Positions 34,136 through 47,005 are shown, counted from the stretch's first letter. The stretch: 64,000 nucleotides of DNA from Cryptomeria japonica (GCF_030272615.1 NC_081414.1:811679069-811743068), one strand, 5' to 3'. Notes: a model not told the origin generated them from the sequence alone. Numbers and translations are program-made.

Positions 34136-34599
34136 GGAGATTGCGATGCCAACGAGGAGTAATCTTGTTTTACCTTGATAGTTGGCCTGCACAATGTAAA
34201 CTAATCGTGGTGGATAACAAGGTTCGACGAACAAAACAATGTTCATTGTAGTCACTTGTTTCACATAGTAGAGGTATAAACATCTTTCAAAGAAGCCAAG
34301 CGAATGGGCCAAGCCATGGTTTTTAAATTTATCTTGAAAGAAGCCAAGGGAATGAGACTCCCATTAGACGTTGTATCCTATTTTGCTCTTCATAATTTCT
34401 ATGCAATTATAGTTTATAATTGATATAAGACGGTTTTATTGAATGAGTTATATTATATTTTATGGTTGTTATTTTATATTATTTTTGTTTTTATAATAAA
34501 TCATTATTTCTTGCATATGGTCTTGATCTTCATGTTTATTTTGGAGGGAATATTGCTATCATGTCTTTTAAACCAGAATTCTCCATCTTTAGTCCAAGC
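34136..34599. other. Upstream flank of the F-box gene
   Basis: AT-rich. The motif TTGAAAGAAGCCAAG(G/C)GAATG appears twice in altered form (34286-34306 inverse-free copy CAAAGAAGCCAAGCGAATG, and 34334-34352), a short direct repeat. No gene is seen. The right part may be the 5' end of the Copia remnant that follows. Confidence 0.4.
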
Positions 34600-36000
34600 T
34601 TCATATACTTAATATGCAAGCTAGTGAGAAAGTTGAGAACTTCTTGTATTGTGTGTCCACACTCTAAGCAGAGCTTCTTGCAATTGGTGAGAAGGTGGAG
34701 GACAAATTGCTTGTTATGATTACCTTGAGAGCTCTTCCTTCCAAATATTAGACATTTGTCACAACACTGAATATTACCAAATAGAACGTGTGCTTTAAAG
34801 AATTGGTGAATCTGCTTCAATAAGAAAATGATATTTGGTCTTTAGAAGATGAGCTTGAAGAAAAAGCATTAGTCTCTAGAATGCAGTGAGGATATAAGTC
34901 TTAAAAGGGACCCTCACAAAAGCAACTACAATCGTAGCGGAAGACTCCAAAGGCAAATCGATGGTGTCACATTTGCCATACTAAAGCACATGATATTGAT
35001 TGTTGTTGGTATAATGGCCTTACACAAGGTAACTCGAGTAAGGAAGATCCATTTGATTGTAGTCATTTCAAATAGTGAAGAGGTCGACCTCATTGAAGAA
35101 GGCATGGAGGACATTTTTCTATCCAATATGATGATGCCTCTAATGAGGCATCTTACAAAGATCTACCTACTACCACAAATTGTGCGGTCAACCAAAATTT
35201 AGTTCTTGTCTCCCACACCTCTTAATCCTTGAGAGATTTTTTGTTAATTAAATTTGGCACAAGTAAACATATGACTAGTAATCAAGATTTGTTTGATACT
35301 TTGACTACTCAACGTATTAATGATCTAATCTAGACAGTACATGATAAGGAGTGTTTTGTGACTCTTTACAAGCATCTTGTTGGGAGTCTCATTTAATTGA
35401 CAATAGTATACCAAATTTATGCTTTCTTCTCAACTATCTATCAAAGTTCATGCGGGAGCCAAAGAAATAATCATTGGATTGCATCTAAGCATATTTTGTG
35501 ATGTGTCCAAAGTACTCTTCAATATGGTTTGAAATATAAGTAGAACAATTAGTGCTTCTTACAAGGATATGTTGACTCGGACTATGTTGGAACCCTAGAC
35601 AAACAAAAATCAACTTAAGGGTTTTTTTCATCTTGGATCTAGTCCAATTTCATTGATAAATAAGAAGCAAATGGTTGTTTCTCTCTTAGCCACTGATGGT
35701 GAATTTCATGGTGCACAAGGACCTATGTGAAAGGTAATTTGGTTACATCACATTGTATCTGATATGGATATTTCTTAAGAATAACTACTAGTTCTATTTT
35801 TTTGACAATCAAAGGGTGTTGAAGCTTGTCAAGAATCTAGTTTTTCATGAGCACATAGAGCACATAGATGTTAAATCTAATTACATTTGAGAGAAGTTGA
35901 TGCACCACCATATGCAACTCCAGTATTTCCTCACAAATTCATAGATTTCTGATATACTCACCAAGCCTCTCAACAAGGTGAAATTTGAGTTATTCCAAGG
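34600..36000 (+). pseudogene. Heavily decayed Copia remnant: gag core, zinc knuckle, RNase H
   Basis: Plus-strand pieces are recognisable only by order. A gag core reads KLLVMITLRALPSKYQTF-like (about 34695-34755). A damaged zinc knuckle follows (WCHICHTKAHDIDC, about 34965). At 35550-35660 is an RNase H phrase, GYVDSDYVGTLDKQKSTYGF, the counterpart of the Copia DADWAG-KS-SG motif. Near 35850-35990 is EHIDVKSNYI...ISDILTKPLNKVKFEL, the RNase H end. The integrase and most of RT are missing, so a large internal deletion lies between about 35230 and 35480. Stops occur every few codons. An old, dead element. Confidence 0.65.
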
Positions 36001-36021
36001 GTATATTTGTAGGAAAAATAT

Positions 36022-36237
36022 ACAAAGGGGGAAATATTATCATAATTTTTGTATTATGTATATTACTTAACTATATTCTATCATTGTAGCTAAATGGTTT
36101 AGACTTGTATTTATTCTCTAGCATGTGGTAATGCAAATCATCAGCTTGAGTTCTACCTTCTTCTATGCACTCTCACTTTCTCTTTTTGTCTCCCCAACCA
36201 TTCGTTATAGAAACACTAATCAATTGTCCCCCTAACA
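36022..36237 (+). repeat. Polypurine tract and short 3' LTR of the decayed Copia remnant
   Basis: CAAAGGGGGAAA (36023-36034) follows the RNase H end and is followed by about 200 bases ending CCTAACA (36237). The start reads TATTATCAT, where TG would be expected. After it, LINE sequence begins with GGCTGATTTAAACTTAAC, the region just before RNase H, so this Copia seems to have inserted in that LINE. LTR start is approximate. Confidence 0.5.
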
Positions 36238-36720
36238 CTGGCTGATTTAAACTTAACTTTGATGGCTCTCCAAAAGGTAATCCAGGTTGAGCGAGAGGGG
36301 TTGACATTTTAAGAGATGATAAAAACAAATTAGTTCATACATATGTGGTTTTACCCTAGGGGTCCTTACCTCTAATGTTGTTGAGATGGTAGCTATATTT
36401 CATGGTATTTCTTTAACTAAAGAAAAATGTTTTGACAAGCTCATTATCAACGGTGATTTTCTAAATATGTCATCATGATGCTCTAAGATGATGCCTCCCT
36501 AGGATGGCTTGTGAAAGATATTATAATAGATTCCTTCTGCAATCGCTCTTCATTTTGACATGTCAAATTTTCCCATATCCTTCGAGAAGGGAACAAATTA
36601 GTTGATAAACTGGAAAAAATGGGTCGTTTAATCCAAAATTTTCAAATGTGGACCTCTTTGCATGATCTCTCAAGGGACATTTGTGTTACGATTTGGGATG
36701 ATCTTAACTCTACTATGGAT
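36238..36720 (+). pseudogene. LINE RNase H fragment (second LINE)
   Basis: Broken frames give FKLNFDGSPKGNPG (about 36247-36288), GILRDDKNKLVH-like wording, NVVEMVAIFHGISL (36380) and KLIINGDFLN (36438). These supply the three acidic positions of a plant LINE RNase H (D, E, D). HILREGNKLVDKLEKMGRLI follows (36578). No RT is present to the left because the Copia remnant intervenes. It is comparable with the RNase H of the LINE at 20439-24330. Confidence 0.65.
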
Positions 36721-38450
36721 TGATTATATTTAAATTGCCATTTTTGAAATGGTCCTTTTAATTGTTTGTTCTCATCATTTCCCTTTGTGGTAAAAGAATC
36801 ATCATTTATTAGAAGGGACTACCTTCTTAAATTTCATTAAATTTTGTTTGCTTTTATTTTTCCTCTCCCAATTTCCTAATTTGGCTGATACAATAATATT
36901 TAGAGCTGTCAGACTTCCACAATCCATATTAACATTCAATAATTGTTTCCAGATTGGATTGTATAGGCCAATTTTTATCATTCACAATTGAATCCGGAAA
37001 CAACTATTGAACAATAATATTTTCTATTATGATTTAACTCTAACCTACCATCCAAGTTGTGAGTTAATTCAAGTGGATTCCAATAGTTTTGAATCCCTTA
37101 AAAAGGATGGGGTGTTATACCCATTTTTTTAAAAGGGAAATTTCTTTTCCTATATTGAGACTATGACTAATCATGATCCTTCTCTGTTTGCTATATTTTA
37201 TCAATCCTCGAAAGATGGTAGGGCTTGCATTAGTGTTTTTTCCTTTAATATGTCAATGAAGGTCATTCCAGATGCTACTATTCTCCCAGTGGAAGTTTCT
37301 GCATTCTCTAAGAAGCCAACAGGAAACCAAAAAATTGATTTCAAGAATTTTTTGGTGGATGGCCAGAAAATTACTTGAATACAAAATGGGTTTAATAGGA
37401 AGGATCTCCCATAAGAATGGAAGGATGTTGTTGACGTTCTGATGAGATATGTGAGTTTTAACGACCATTTTAGACAAACATAAAGATTAATTTTTCTTTC
37501 AAGATTTTCTCTTCTCTTTCTCATTTGATTGTGGTGGCCCAATCGAAACATAACAGGTTACCCATTCACTAGAGTTTATTTTTTAGACTCTATGATTTTA
37601 GTTTGTGCCTCTCCCATTCTCATATCCTCCAAACTAACCCTTCTTTTGTTGAGTAATTAAATCAATATTGAAAGCCTTTATTCCTTGGTATTTTAACCAT
37701 GACTAAGGCAACTCCTTGGAATTGTTCTCTTTTATGTCCTCCCTCAACACACTACAAATTTTTTTTTTTATTCCCATTCTTTTTCCCAAAAAAGGAAAAT
37801 TTTTGTCACTTTTACAAACCAAGAAGTCATTTTAGATGATTTTTCTTCCTCTTGGTATACCTCCTCTATGTGGCCCCCTAAGGATGCCCATCTTACTATT
37901 ACTGGGGTTGTTCCTAATTTGCCTCTTTGGGAGCTCACTCGTAAGTACCCTATTTCAATCTTGGCCATATTGGTCTCTCTAAGATTACTAAGAAGGTAAA
38001 TGAGCTCTACAAGGCTTATAATCTTTATAGTGGCATTATTAAATGTTTATTCTTTGATCTTATTATTGTAAAGTGTAAACATAACAGCTATGAGGTTTTG
38101 GAAAAGGTTGAAGTGAGGGTAAAGTACTAGCCTTCTAAGGCTAAATATGAGGTGGTTTGGTCCATAGTGCATGATTTTGTTAAGAGACTTAACAAATGGG
38201 ATTCCCTATGATGAAGAAGTTAGTTTCATAAAAGCTAATGTGGTGTTAGGGGAGGATAAGTAGGATTCCTTAATGTGTTACATGGATGAAATTGTTTCTT
38301 TAGAAAGAGATATGGTTAACAATACATTGACCTCAGTAAAGGTCTTATAGGAAGAGATTGAAACCTTAAGTGTGCCAAACATAAGAGGTATGTGAAGGGA
38401 ACTATTGGTGCAATAGAAATATATAGAAAAAATATATTACCAATTTTGAT
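36721..38450 (+). pseudogene. Second copy of the extra LINE ORF (ORF3-like), decayed
   Basis: After a spacer, a frame from 37163 reads MTNHDPSLFAIFYQSSKDGR, ISVFSFNMSMKVIPDATILP, then after stops NGFNRKDLP-EWKDVVDVLMRYVSFNDHF. This parallels the downstream ORF of the first LINE: SVYGVEFKI...ISEIP, GYNQKELLKL, and AELIMRYITLDCHY in the same order and at similar spacing. Further on (38200-38400) a charged coiled-coil-like stretch (YMDEIVSLERDMVNN) matches the coiled coil that ends the first copy. The homology is judged by eye and is moderate. Bases 38451-38538 hold no clear signal; the Copia LTR at 38539 then begins. Confidence 0.45.
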
Positions 38451-38538
38451 ACTTAGATAACTAGCCCTGTGAAGGAGATTTCTAATGTTAGAAGGTTATC
38501 CTTTCTAGAGTAATTAAATGTTCTTACTTGTTGCAGAT

Positions 38539-39449
38539 TGTTGGTGATGTGATGGTCATGTTGTTGAGTGGTTGTCATTTATGTCAACATATTAGTTGGC
38601 ATTGATGTCCCTGATGTTCTTGGTATTGGTGATCTAAAATATGTGTTCCCAGAATATTTGGTGCTCCAAAAAATGTGTTGATAGATCAAATGTGTTGATA
38701 GTGATCTAGATATTTCTAGTTATTAAATATGGTGTTGATCATTGGTATTCATGTATATCTTGATTCCATTCTTATTTTTTGTTGTTTTAGGTAATAGTGT
38801 TTTTGCCCTGACTAAGTTCAAAATTCGAGGATGTGCAATGGATTGTGGTGTAGCATGTGTATAATTTTTTGGGTCCAAATATATAATGGTTGTATCATGT
38901 TGATTTTAATGTTAGTGTGTGTTGTGGTATGGTCTACTACTCATTCCTTCCCACCACCATAATGTTTAGTGTTGACCTAGATCTTTGTCTTAGCTGACTT
39001 GGAAGATTATGCTTCCTAGAGATAGTATATATATGAGAATGATCTAATTCATGTAGATATAAAAAAAGTGTGACATTGTGTTTGAAGATATGTGAGACTG
39101 GAAATGAAAGATTTGACTGTTGCTGATATGAGAGAGTGTGCTAGCCTTGAGGCACCAAAAATAGTTCGATTTGTGCAGATTGTGTTTTAGTGATGGATTA
39201 TTTTTTTATCTCTTTCTTTGGCAGTGAGCCCACCTGCAGTGAGCATTTTGGTAGTGAGCCACCATTCTTGGGATTTTAACATCATATATGGTGTTCATTG
39301 TGTGATATGGTGTATGTTCATGTTTTCATGCTATATCTATGTTAATTAATTATGTTGGTTTGGATCCAAATGTGAAAAGAATAAAGGTAATTATTTTAAG
39401 TTATCAATTCATTGAACCCCCCACCTCTCAGTTGCTCAGATATTCAACA
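38539..39449 (+). repeat. 5' LTR of a truncated plus-strand Copia element
   Basis: It starts TGTTGGTGATGTG and ends CTCAGATATTCAACA. A TATA-like GTATATATATGAG lies at 39025-39037 and a C-rich box followed by CTCTCAG at 39415-39430. The primer site is two bases further on. The matching 3' LTR would lie beyond the window, because the element is interrupted at about 41975. Confidence 0.8.
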
Positions 39450-39451
39450 AT

Positions 39452-39463
39452 TGGTATCAAAGA
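39452..39463 (+). promoter_or_regulatory. Primer binding site of the plus-strand Copia element
   Basis: TGGTATCAAAGA, two bases after the LTR, an initiator Met-tRNA-type site with two changes near the end. Confidence 0.7.
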
Positions 39464-39512
39464 TTTGGTTTCTTGGATAAGAGCTTAACCACTTGAGGTA
39501 GACCCTGATCCG

Positions 39513-41975
39513 ATGACACATAAGTTGACTATTCCTATATTTGAACGATCCATCTATAGTTTCTAGAAAGTGAATATGAGAGGCCACATGATGTATTTGA
39601 GGTAGAATGCTTGGAAAGAAGTGGAAACTAAGTATGTTCAACTGGAAAATGGTCTTATCGCTCTTGATGAGATACAAGATTATGAAGAGAATGAAAATGA
39701 AAGGTATGATATCTTTATTTCTTTATCTGAGACTGAATTGACAAACATTATTTCATTGAATACTGCTGATGAGGTTCAGGAAAATTTGAGAGATATCTAT
39801 GAAGGGAATGAGAAAGTCAAATCATCAAAGAAGATAATGGCTAAGCGCAAATATAAGAATTTGAAAATGGAAGAAGGAGAGGACATAACTACTATTTTCA
39901 GAAGGTTGATAGTGCGGTAAATGAAATTGGAAAACTTGGCAGCACCTCAATAGATGAAGACATAATTGAGAATATCTTGATGTCCCTGCTAGAAAGTTAT
40001 AGTGACAAGATATTGGCTATTGAAGAAACCTATAATCTGAACAAGTTTACTAGAGAGAAGTTGTATGGTACTCTATCAACATTTAAGATGAGGAAGTTTA
40101 GAAAAGAAAGTCAAGATTGAGTCGTCATTTAATGATTTTGAGGAAGATGTTGAAGAAGAAAGTTGAAATGAGATGGAAGGAAATTTTGTAAGGAGATTCA
40201 AGAAAGGCACCGACAAATACAAAGGAATCTTACCTCTTAAATGCTTTAGATGTAGGAAGATTGGTGATATTGCTGCTAGGTGTTCGAAAAAAAGTTCAAG
40301 AAAAAATGTAGAGAAAATAAAGGAAAATTTAATAAAAGAGCCTATTATGTCAAAGATGATGGTAAAATTTTAGATGATGTATTAGATTATGAAGATGGTG
40401 ATTGTTTGTTTTTGAAAGAAAGAGATATACCTAAGATTGATATTCCTAACATTGTTTCTACTACTTTACATGCTAGAAGAGATAGAAAGGAATGGCTAAG
40501 TGATAGTGGATGTTCAAATAATATGACTGGTGACAAAGGTAATTTTGTGAAACTTGATAAGTATGATGATGGTTTTGTTAGGTTCGGAGATGATCAAACA
40601 ACACAAATTGTGGGAATTGGTTCTATTTGTTTTGATGGGAAACATAATACTGACAATGTTTAAAATGTGAAGGGTTTGCATCATAATTTTTTGAGTGTTG
40701 TACAGATGTAAAAAATGGATACAATGTTGTCTTTGAGGATGATGGTTGTGAGATCCCGAAAGGATCTGGAACTATTATTATAGTAGGGAAAAGAACTAGT
40801 GGAAAAATTTATTTGCTAGAAGGAGCTACGAAGACTTGTTTTTTGGTCTCAGGTCAATGATAGCTAGCAATGGCACTAGAGGATGTGTCATATTGACTTT
40901 AGCAACTTAGTGAAGATCACTTGACCAAGTATAGTGAGAAATTTATTGAGGCTAACTAAACTGAATAACAACATTTATAGAGAATGTCAAGGTGGAAAGA
41001 AAATAAGAGGAACTTGCAGAGGAAAGGAGTATTCATCCATCAGATTGTTGGATTTAGTGTATACAGACCTATGCAGTCTGACCAAAATAAGGAGTATACA
41101 AGGGGGTAGATATTTCATGTTATTGATTGATGATTACTCTAGAATGTCATTGGTTGCATTTTTTAGAGAGAAGTTAGAAGCATTAGAGAAATTCAAAACA
41201 TTCAATGCTAAAATTGAAAATGTGGTTGAAAAAAAGATTAAGTGTTTAATATTTGATAGAGGGAGAGAGTTTACTTTTGATGAGTTTAACAATTTTTATG
41301 AGAAAAATTGTATTAGAAGACAATTGTCTACCTCGAGAAAACATCAAAAAAATATAATAGTGGAAAGGATGATCTAAACAGTTCAAGTGGTAGCTAGAAC
41401 AATGATCAAAGGAGAAAAACTTCTAGAAGTCTATTGGAGAGAAGAAATTCATACTGTAGTCTACACTCTTAACATAATTCTATACTTGAAAAGACACGGA
41501 AAGACATCTTATGAGTATGGCATGGTATAAAATTGATAATGAAATATTTTAAGGTACTTAGAAGCAAGTTCTACATCTAGAGAGATGAGGATAATCTTGG
41601 AAAATTTGACAATAAAGTTGATGAAGGAATATTCCTAGGCTATTCTACAAGGAGCAAGTCATATCGATGTTACAACAAAGGCTGAACAAAATTATTGAAA
41701 GTGAAAATGTGAAAGTTGATGAAGACACTTCTAAGGATTTTGACAAATTCATAGGTTATGAGTTTGATGAACTAGATTATAGAAAAAGGGAAGAAAAGAT
41801 CAGAGAAGGAGTAGAAGAAAATGAAGCTCAGGAAACTTCAACAGCTGCATCTAAGACACCAAGATATGTTTATAAAAATCACTTCGTGGATCAAATTATT
41901 AAATATAAGAACAAAGGTATCATTATAAGATGCAAATTAACTCAAGAATAAATCTTGTTATGTTTACTGATTGTA
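39513..41975 (+). pseudogene. Copia gag, protease and integrase, cut off before RT
   Basis: From ATG 39513 the gag is broken by early stops, then reads on from 39621 (LETELTNIIS-like core, EGEDITTIFRRLIV). A zinc knuckle is at about 40240 (CFRCRKIGDIAARC, His changed to Asp). The protease motif WLSDSGCSNNMTGDKG (40491) keeps DSG. Pre-integrase wording is damaged. The integrase reads LLDLVYTDLCSL (41048), LLIDDYSRMSLVAFF, and CLIFDRGREFTFDEFNNF (41241), so the first two Asp of the catalytic triad are present. A conserved linker NHFVDQIIKYKNKGI (41877) ends the readable part. RT and RNase H are absent because the Copia LTR at about 41976 begins there. Frameshifts and stops show it is inactive. 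Confidence 0.85.
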
Positions 41976-43383
41976 TGATGAAAGAATAAGTATCAGGTAG
42001 ATTACTGAGAGGAGGTGGGGGGTGAATGAGTAAATAGAAAAACTGATACAAACTTCCTTAACTCAAACTCAAAGTAAACTTATCAATAAAATACCACTAT
42101 CAAGATCAATACTCATAAGAATACCGGTTGACTATTATAGAAACTTAATAGTAAACAACATCCAACTTGTAAACATCCAAATGCTTCATTTCTCAATGCT
42201 TTTGGTTATCATGCCTTGTTAGAAATAGTTAAATCAAATCAACAATAATATCATAACCACAAAAAAATTCACCACATGACATAAGTATTTATACATGGAA
42301 AACCCAAATAGGTAAAAATCACGGTGAGATGGGACTCGCAAGAAAATATTTGAAATCTTCTAAAGTTTGCCCTATTAGGAGCCTAGCCTATTAAAGCTTT
42401 TACAAAAGTCTTGTTAAGAACTGATCCTGTTAGGAATGACCCAGTTAAGGGATTGACTACAAATGCCTTGTTAGAAGCAAAAACCCTGTAAGGAGTAACC
42501 TCAGTAGAGGATTTGAGAATCCAATCTAATGGACCACCTTGTTAGAGGATTAAATTAGTAACCAAGCTCCTTACAGCTTACCAAGTTAGGGGATTTCAAT
42601 TCTTCTATAATTGTTAGAAAACAACAAGAGTTTCTTGATCTATCTGAATAGCACTACATTTGCTTGATCAAATCCATTTAAGCTTATATCTACCTTTACT
42701 CAAACTGCAGACTCATTCTCTAGCTCGGCAACCACACACTCAACTAATTTCAGCCAGCTCTTGCCAACACCAAAACAAAACAACTTCATCGACCTTAAAT
42801 ACAAATCAATTAGGTCAGTAACACAACAAAAATCTAATCCTCTCTTCATCAGGATTACAAATAATTCAGTACAAGCATGACCATTGGATTTCATAGCAAT
42901 CTCTACACATTAATCAAGAAAACCTCAACTGCTCCTTGATTACCACTTCATCGAACTCAATAACTCATCATGTGCTTTGCATTAGATGCAATACACTTTT
43001 CTCCTTCCCTAGACAAACAAACAAATGTGCCAAAACAATTTGAACTTATCTTCATACAATGACCGTACGAGTCACCATCATTACCGCTCAAATCATAAAC
43101 CAACATAGCCAATTCAACAACCTTAATCGGTTAGGATTTAGCAAAAACAACTAATAGGGTTTATCAGTTACATAACATAGAAAGGGTTTAACCTTATACA
43201 CCGATTTACCGATTCAACTCACAAACTTACATACCAGTTTACAATATGCTTCGCAAAATTCTTCATACCTGTTACAAGACAATATCAATAATAACAACAA
43301 TATCAACAATATCATTATCGGTTCAATTGACATCAATGACAACATAACATATCATTAATGCAATCTTCATGCAAATCCCAACA
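41976..43383 (-). repeat. 3' LTR of a minus-strand Copia element
   Basis: The right end CAAATCCCAACA (43383) touches an inverse polypurine tract. The left end is placed at a TG near 41976 and could be off by a few bases. Inside are the inverse poly-C box (CTGAGAGGAGGTGGGGGG, 42006-42023), the inverse TTTTTCCC/GGGTTTCCAC box (about 42294-42325) and the inverse TTAAC-GGGT array (about 42365-42600). This makes it a relative of the complete elements at 5868 and 47006. Confidence 0.8.
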
Positions 43384-43650
43384 ATCTCCCCCTTTGGCAT
43401 TGATGGCAATACAAATACCAACACCATTTCTTGCTTGTTGTGATTGTGAATAGGAATCCTGGTTTACATTACCAAGTATTCACATGCTCTCTCTATCTTC
43501 AGACTGTCACCGGTTTTCCTTCTCATAATCACATAATTCTTCTCCCCCTTTGACAACAATTCCAAATTGAAAGTAAAATATGTAATGTTAAATTTTCACT
43601 ATGCATCAACAACATACTACAACTTGATTCTCCCCCTATGGAATACATCC
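43384..43650 (-). promoter_or_regulatory. Polypurine tract with upstream copies (minus strand)
   Basis: The tract next to the LTR reads CCAAAGGGGGAGAT on the minus strand (43384-43397). Two further copies lie at about 43539-43553 (CAAAGGGGGAGAAG) and 43629-43640 (TAGGGGGAGAAT). The arrangement is the same as in the two complete Copia elements. Confidence 0.65.
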
Positions 43651-43715
43651 ACTTCTACATCAACCCTTGTAAGATTTTGCAAGTAATTCAGGGACTGATG
43701 CAGTCATCATCATGC

Positions 43716-44772
43716 TCAACTAGCTTCATGAAGAGGGACAACCCCTAACTGACTTCTAAGATACTCAAAACTAGTCTTAGGTAGAGGTTTGGTAAAAATA
43801 TCTACAAGATGCTCCTTGGTAGAAACATGCTCTAAGATAACATCTTTACTCTGAACTTTTTCCCTCAAGAAATGATATTTCAATTCAATGTGCTTGGTTT
43901 GTGCGTGCAAAACATGACTCTTGGAAATATTTATGGCACTTGTATTATCACATAAAATCTTTTTAGGTTCTGAGATCTTCATCTTAAAACCTTCCAAAAT
44001 GTACCTCATCCAAATATCCTATGTGCAATTCATATAAGTTGCAACATACTCACCTTCAATAGTTGATTGTTAATTATAACTCTTCTTTTTACTACTCCAT
44101 GAAATAAATATTCCTCCAAGAAAAAATGCTTCACTAGTTGTTCTTTTCCGGTTGTCAACATTTCTTGCCCAATCAACATCTATGTATGCCTTCAAATCAA
44201 AGTTTCCTCCATATGGATACCATAATCCATAGTCAATAGTACCTTTCAGGTATCTTAATATTCTCTTGGTTTCTATCAGGTGTGTTTCCTTAGGATTCTT
44301 CTAGAATTTAGCAACTATATGAACTGCATGGGTTATGTTCGGTCTGCTGTGAACAACATAGTGTAACTTGCCAATCATTGACCTATATTCCTTCTGATCA
44401 ACAGACTTAGATTCATCTTCCTTGGACAATTTACAACCTGTAACCATTGGTGTCCCAACTGGTTTACAGTCACTCATGCAAAATGTCTTCAAAACCTCTT
44501 TCACATACTTAGACTGTGTAATGAAAATACCATTCTTCATTTGTTGTATCTACAAGCCTATGAATTTTTTTATTTCCCCAACTAAAGACATTTCAAACTC
44601 ATTTTTTATTTCATATGAAAAACTGTTGCTCATGACATCATTACCTCCAAATATAATATCATCAACAAATACTTCACTGAATAGTATTTCATCTCCTTCA
44701 GACTTGAGATATATGTTACTATCATCACTTGTTCCTAGAAAGCCTATCTTCATTAGATGTGTATGAAGTCGA
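43716..44772 (-). pseudogene. Copia RT (C-terminal part) and RNase H
   Basis: On the minus strand it starts inside RT at HRLHTHLMKIGF (about 44770). It continues with the active-site box EVFVDDIIFGGND (about 44665), MSLVGEIKKFIGL, and KYVKEVLKTFCMSDCKPVGT (about 44505). RNase H follows with AYIDVDWARNVDN (Asp-Trp motif, about 44185), ILCDNTSAINISKSHVLH (about 43950) and VDIFTKPLPKTSFEYLRSQL, ending at a stop at 43716. A handful of stops and one or two shifts interrupt it. The N-terminal part of RT and everything upstream are missing because a gypsy LTR begins at 44773. This half-element is therefore the left portion of a Copia split by the gypsy. Confidence 0.88.
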
Positions 44773-46137
44773 TGCAGAGCCCTACCCACACACCTAAGGA
44801 CAAGACCAAACAAGGTTAGACTAATGACGCCTCAAATTATCACAAGGGTCCTGCAAGGAAGGACTCCACACATTGGATGAAACTACACACACATTCACTA
44901 GGCTTGGGCCTACTCAAGATGAGTAAAAAGCCTTACTTTCTCAAACAAGCCTTACCAGTAAATCCTACACTTAGGGATTTTGGAAATCCCATACAAAAAA
45001 ATTTCCATTTCTGACACCCTTTTGGAAGTTATACTGATCCCTAAAATGGTTTGGCCAGATCTGCAATTACAAGGTTTGTTCCCTTTAAAGGCTAAGAGAC
45101 CTAATAAGGGCAATTAGCCCTATTTTCCAAAGTAACCCCCTTTACCGGTACACCAAATGAAAAATAAAATTTATGGAAATGTGTGAGATAGTGATAAACT
45201 TCTAATTCTAGGGTTGCATGCCTAGAATCCATCGCTATGATAACTTATGATGATTGTCCTAAATTGTGTCCTAAGTAGTGACATAGAGATGCCTAGCTAA
45301 TCTTGCTCCTTTCTCCACACAACAAAGTTTCCCCTGCAAATAACCATGAAAACACTAAATTATAGAGGCTTATCCTACATCCCTCCAAATTAAGAGTCTT
45401 GTAATGGACTAGAATGCAAGATAAAGCCATTTTTGTTCAAAACCCTCTCCAAACCCTCACTTTCCGGGTTACAATAAAAAAAATAGAGGGTTCTCTCTCC
45501 TCCAGAACAATTAGGACCTCAAACCACCACCAAAATAAATCTATGTCATCCCTCTATCTACTCCATGGATGGTGGGATTCAAATAAATCCGTACAGGCAC
45601 GTGCAAGTCCTGCAAACTCAAAATTTCTAGGAAAACTGAACTATTTTGTGTATTATTGCTTCACAAACTCCAATTACAATAGAAGAAACCTTGGGAACCA
45701 TGTCCACAAGGATTATAAGATTCTCCAATGGTTTCCCACTGAAATTGGAGTAGGTTGGATCTATTTAAAGGCTTCCCCCAACCAATTTTCAAAAAGTTGC
45801 ACTTTTGCACTCAAAAGTTGCATTTTACAAAAGTTGCACTTTTGCAATTTTGCACAAAAAGTTATCATATAGGATAAGGTTGGAATCCACATACATGGAT
45901 CAACCAAAAACACATGAAACATGTCTAAAAACCTATCAAACACAAATCTAAACCATCTACTAACCCTATTGACCACATTGTCCCAATTGGCTTCAAATTT
46001 CCTAACTGGTGACATTGACTTACATGGTAGGGTTTATTTCTATACATGAAACACAAGACACTCTTAAGACACCCTAATGATCCTATTCTGTATCCTTAGG
46101 TTCATGAATATCTTATTTATGAGGTGATCCTTCACCA
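44773..46137 (-). repeat. 3' LTR of the Ty3/gypsy host element
   Basis: The boundaries are TGCAGAGCCC on the left and TCCTTCACCA on the right (TGGTGAAGGA...GGGCTCTGCA in its own direction). The left end coincides with the break in the Copia RT. The right end is followed, on the minus strand side, by a short purine-rich CTCCTGGGGAGTA (46138-46150) as a polypurine tract, then the end of the gypsy integrase. The expected duplication on the left is GTCGA (44768-44772). The partner LTR is not in the window. A repeated AAAGTTGCACTTTTGCA phrase lies at 45790-45856. Confidence 0.65.
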
Positions 46138-46240
46138 TACTCCCCAGGAGAATAAATCTTAAGCCCACTTGAGATTAAAGTTTGTAAATCTACACCATGA
46201 TTAGATATTTCCTCACTTTTCATCTGAACTGCCTCAGAAT

Positions 46241-47005
46241 CTAGTTTTTTGTCTTCCTTGTGACTCTAGTGTCTAACACTTTGTTCAACTTAGGTGATTC
46301 ATTCCTTGGGATGTCATTGTCTGCTGCAACCTGTATTTGTTCTTCTTCTTCATTGTCATTGCCTTTGAAAAGTGTAAGATCACAAACATTAAAAATGGGT
46401 GATAATCCAAGATCAGGAGGAAGTTGGATCTCATAGGTATTTTGTCCACACTTGTTCAATATCTAACATGGTCCAATCTTCCTCTGCATGAGTTTGGTGT
46501 ATTTTTCTTTTGGGAGTCTCTCCTTCAAATGTACCCATACCAAATCCCCAACATTAAACTATACATCTTTCTTCTTCTTATCAGCATGAGCCTTATACTT
46601 CACTGTAGATTGTTGGAGATGAGACTTGACTTGGTCATGCACCTCTTTGATGGCTCATACAAATGCTTCACCATTTGCACTAATGGGCTCTTCTTTGGGT
46701 AAATCTCTTAAGTCCAATACTCCCCTTGGAAGGATGCCATATACAATCTGGAAATGAGACTTCCTGGTACTCCTATTTATGGTGTCATTGTATGAGAATT
46801 TTGCCTATGACAAAATGTTGTCCCACTTCTCTCCATGTTGCCTTGTCAAACACCTTAATGGGTTTCCTAATGACCTATTGACAACTTCAGTTTGCAAATC
46901 CGTTTGAGGATGGTAGGCTGATGAGAAAGCTAGGTTAGTCCCCAACTTCTTCTAGAGTGTCCTCCAAAAGTGACCTATGAATTTCACATCTTTGTCTAAA
47001 ACAAT
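46241..47005 (-). pseudogene. Ty3/gypsy integrase, C-terminal part
   Basis: On the minus strand, from 47005 downward, the readable order is VLDKDVKFIGHFWRTL, QTEVVNRSLGN-like wording, the catalytic-core end (WDNILS-AKFSYNDT), then an HLKERLPKEKYTKLMQRKIG stretch. It ends with NKCGQNTYEIQLPPDLGLSP and FNVCDLTLFKGND (46459-46350). The last part is the typical gypsy GPF/GPY-type module after the integrase core. It ends near 46241. The frame continues at 53509 beyond the nested Copia, since the five bases ACAAT are duplicated there. Stops and shifts are present. Confidence 0.82.
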
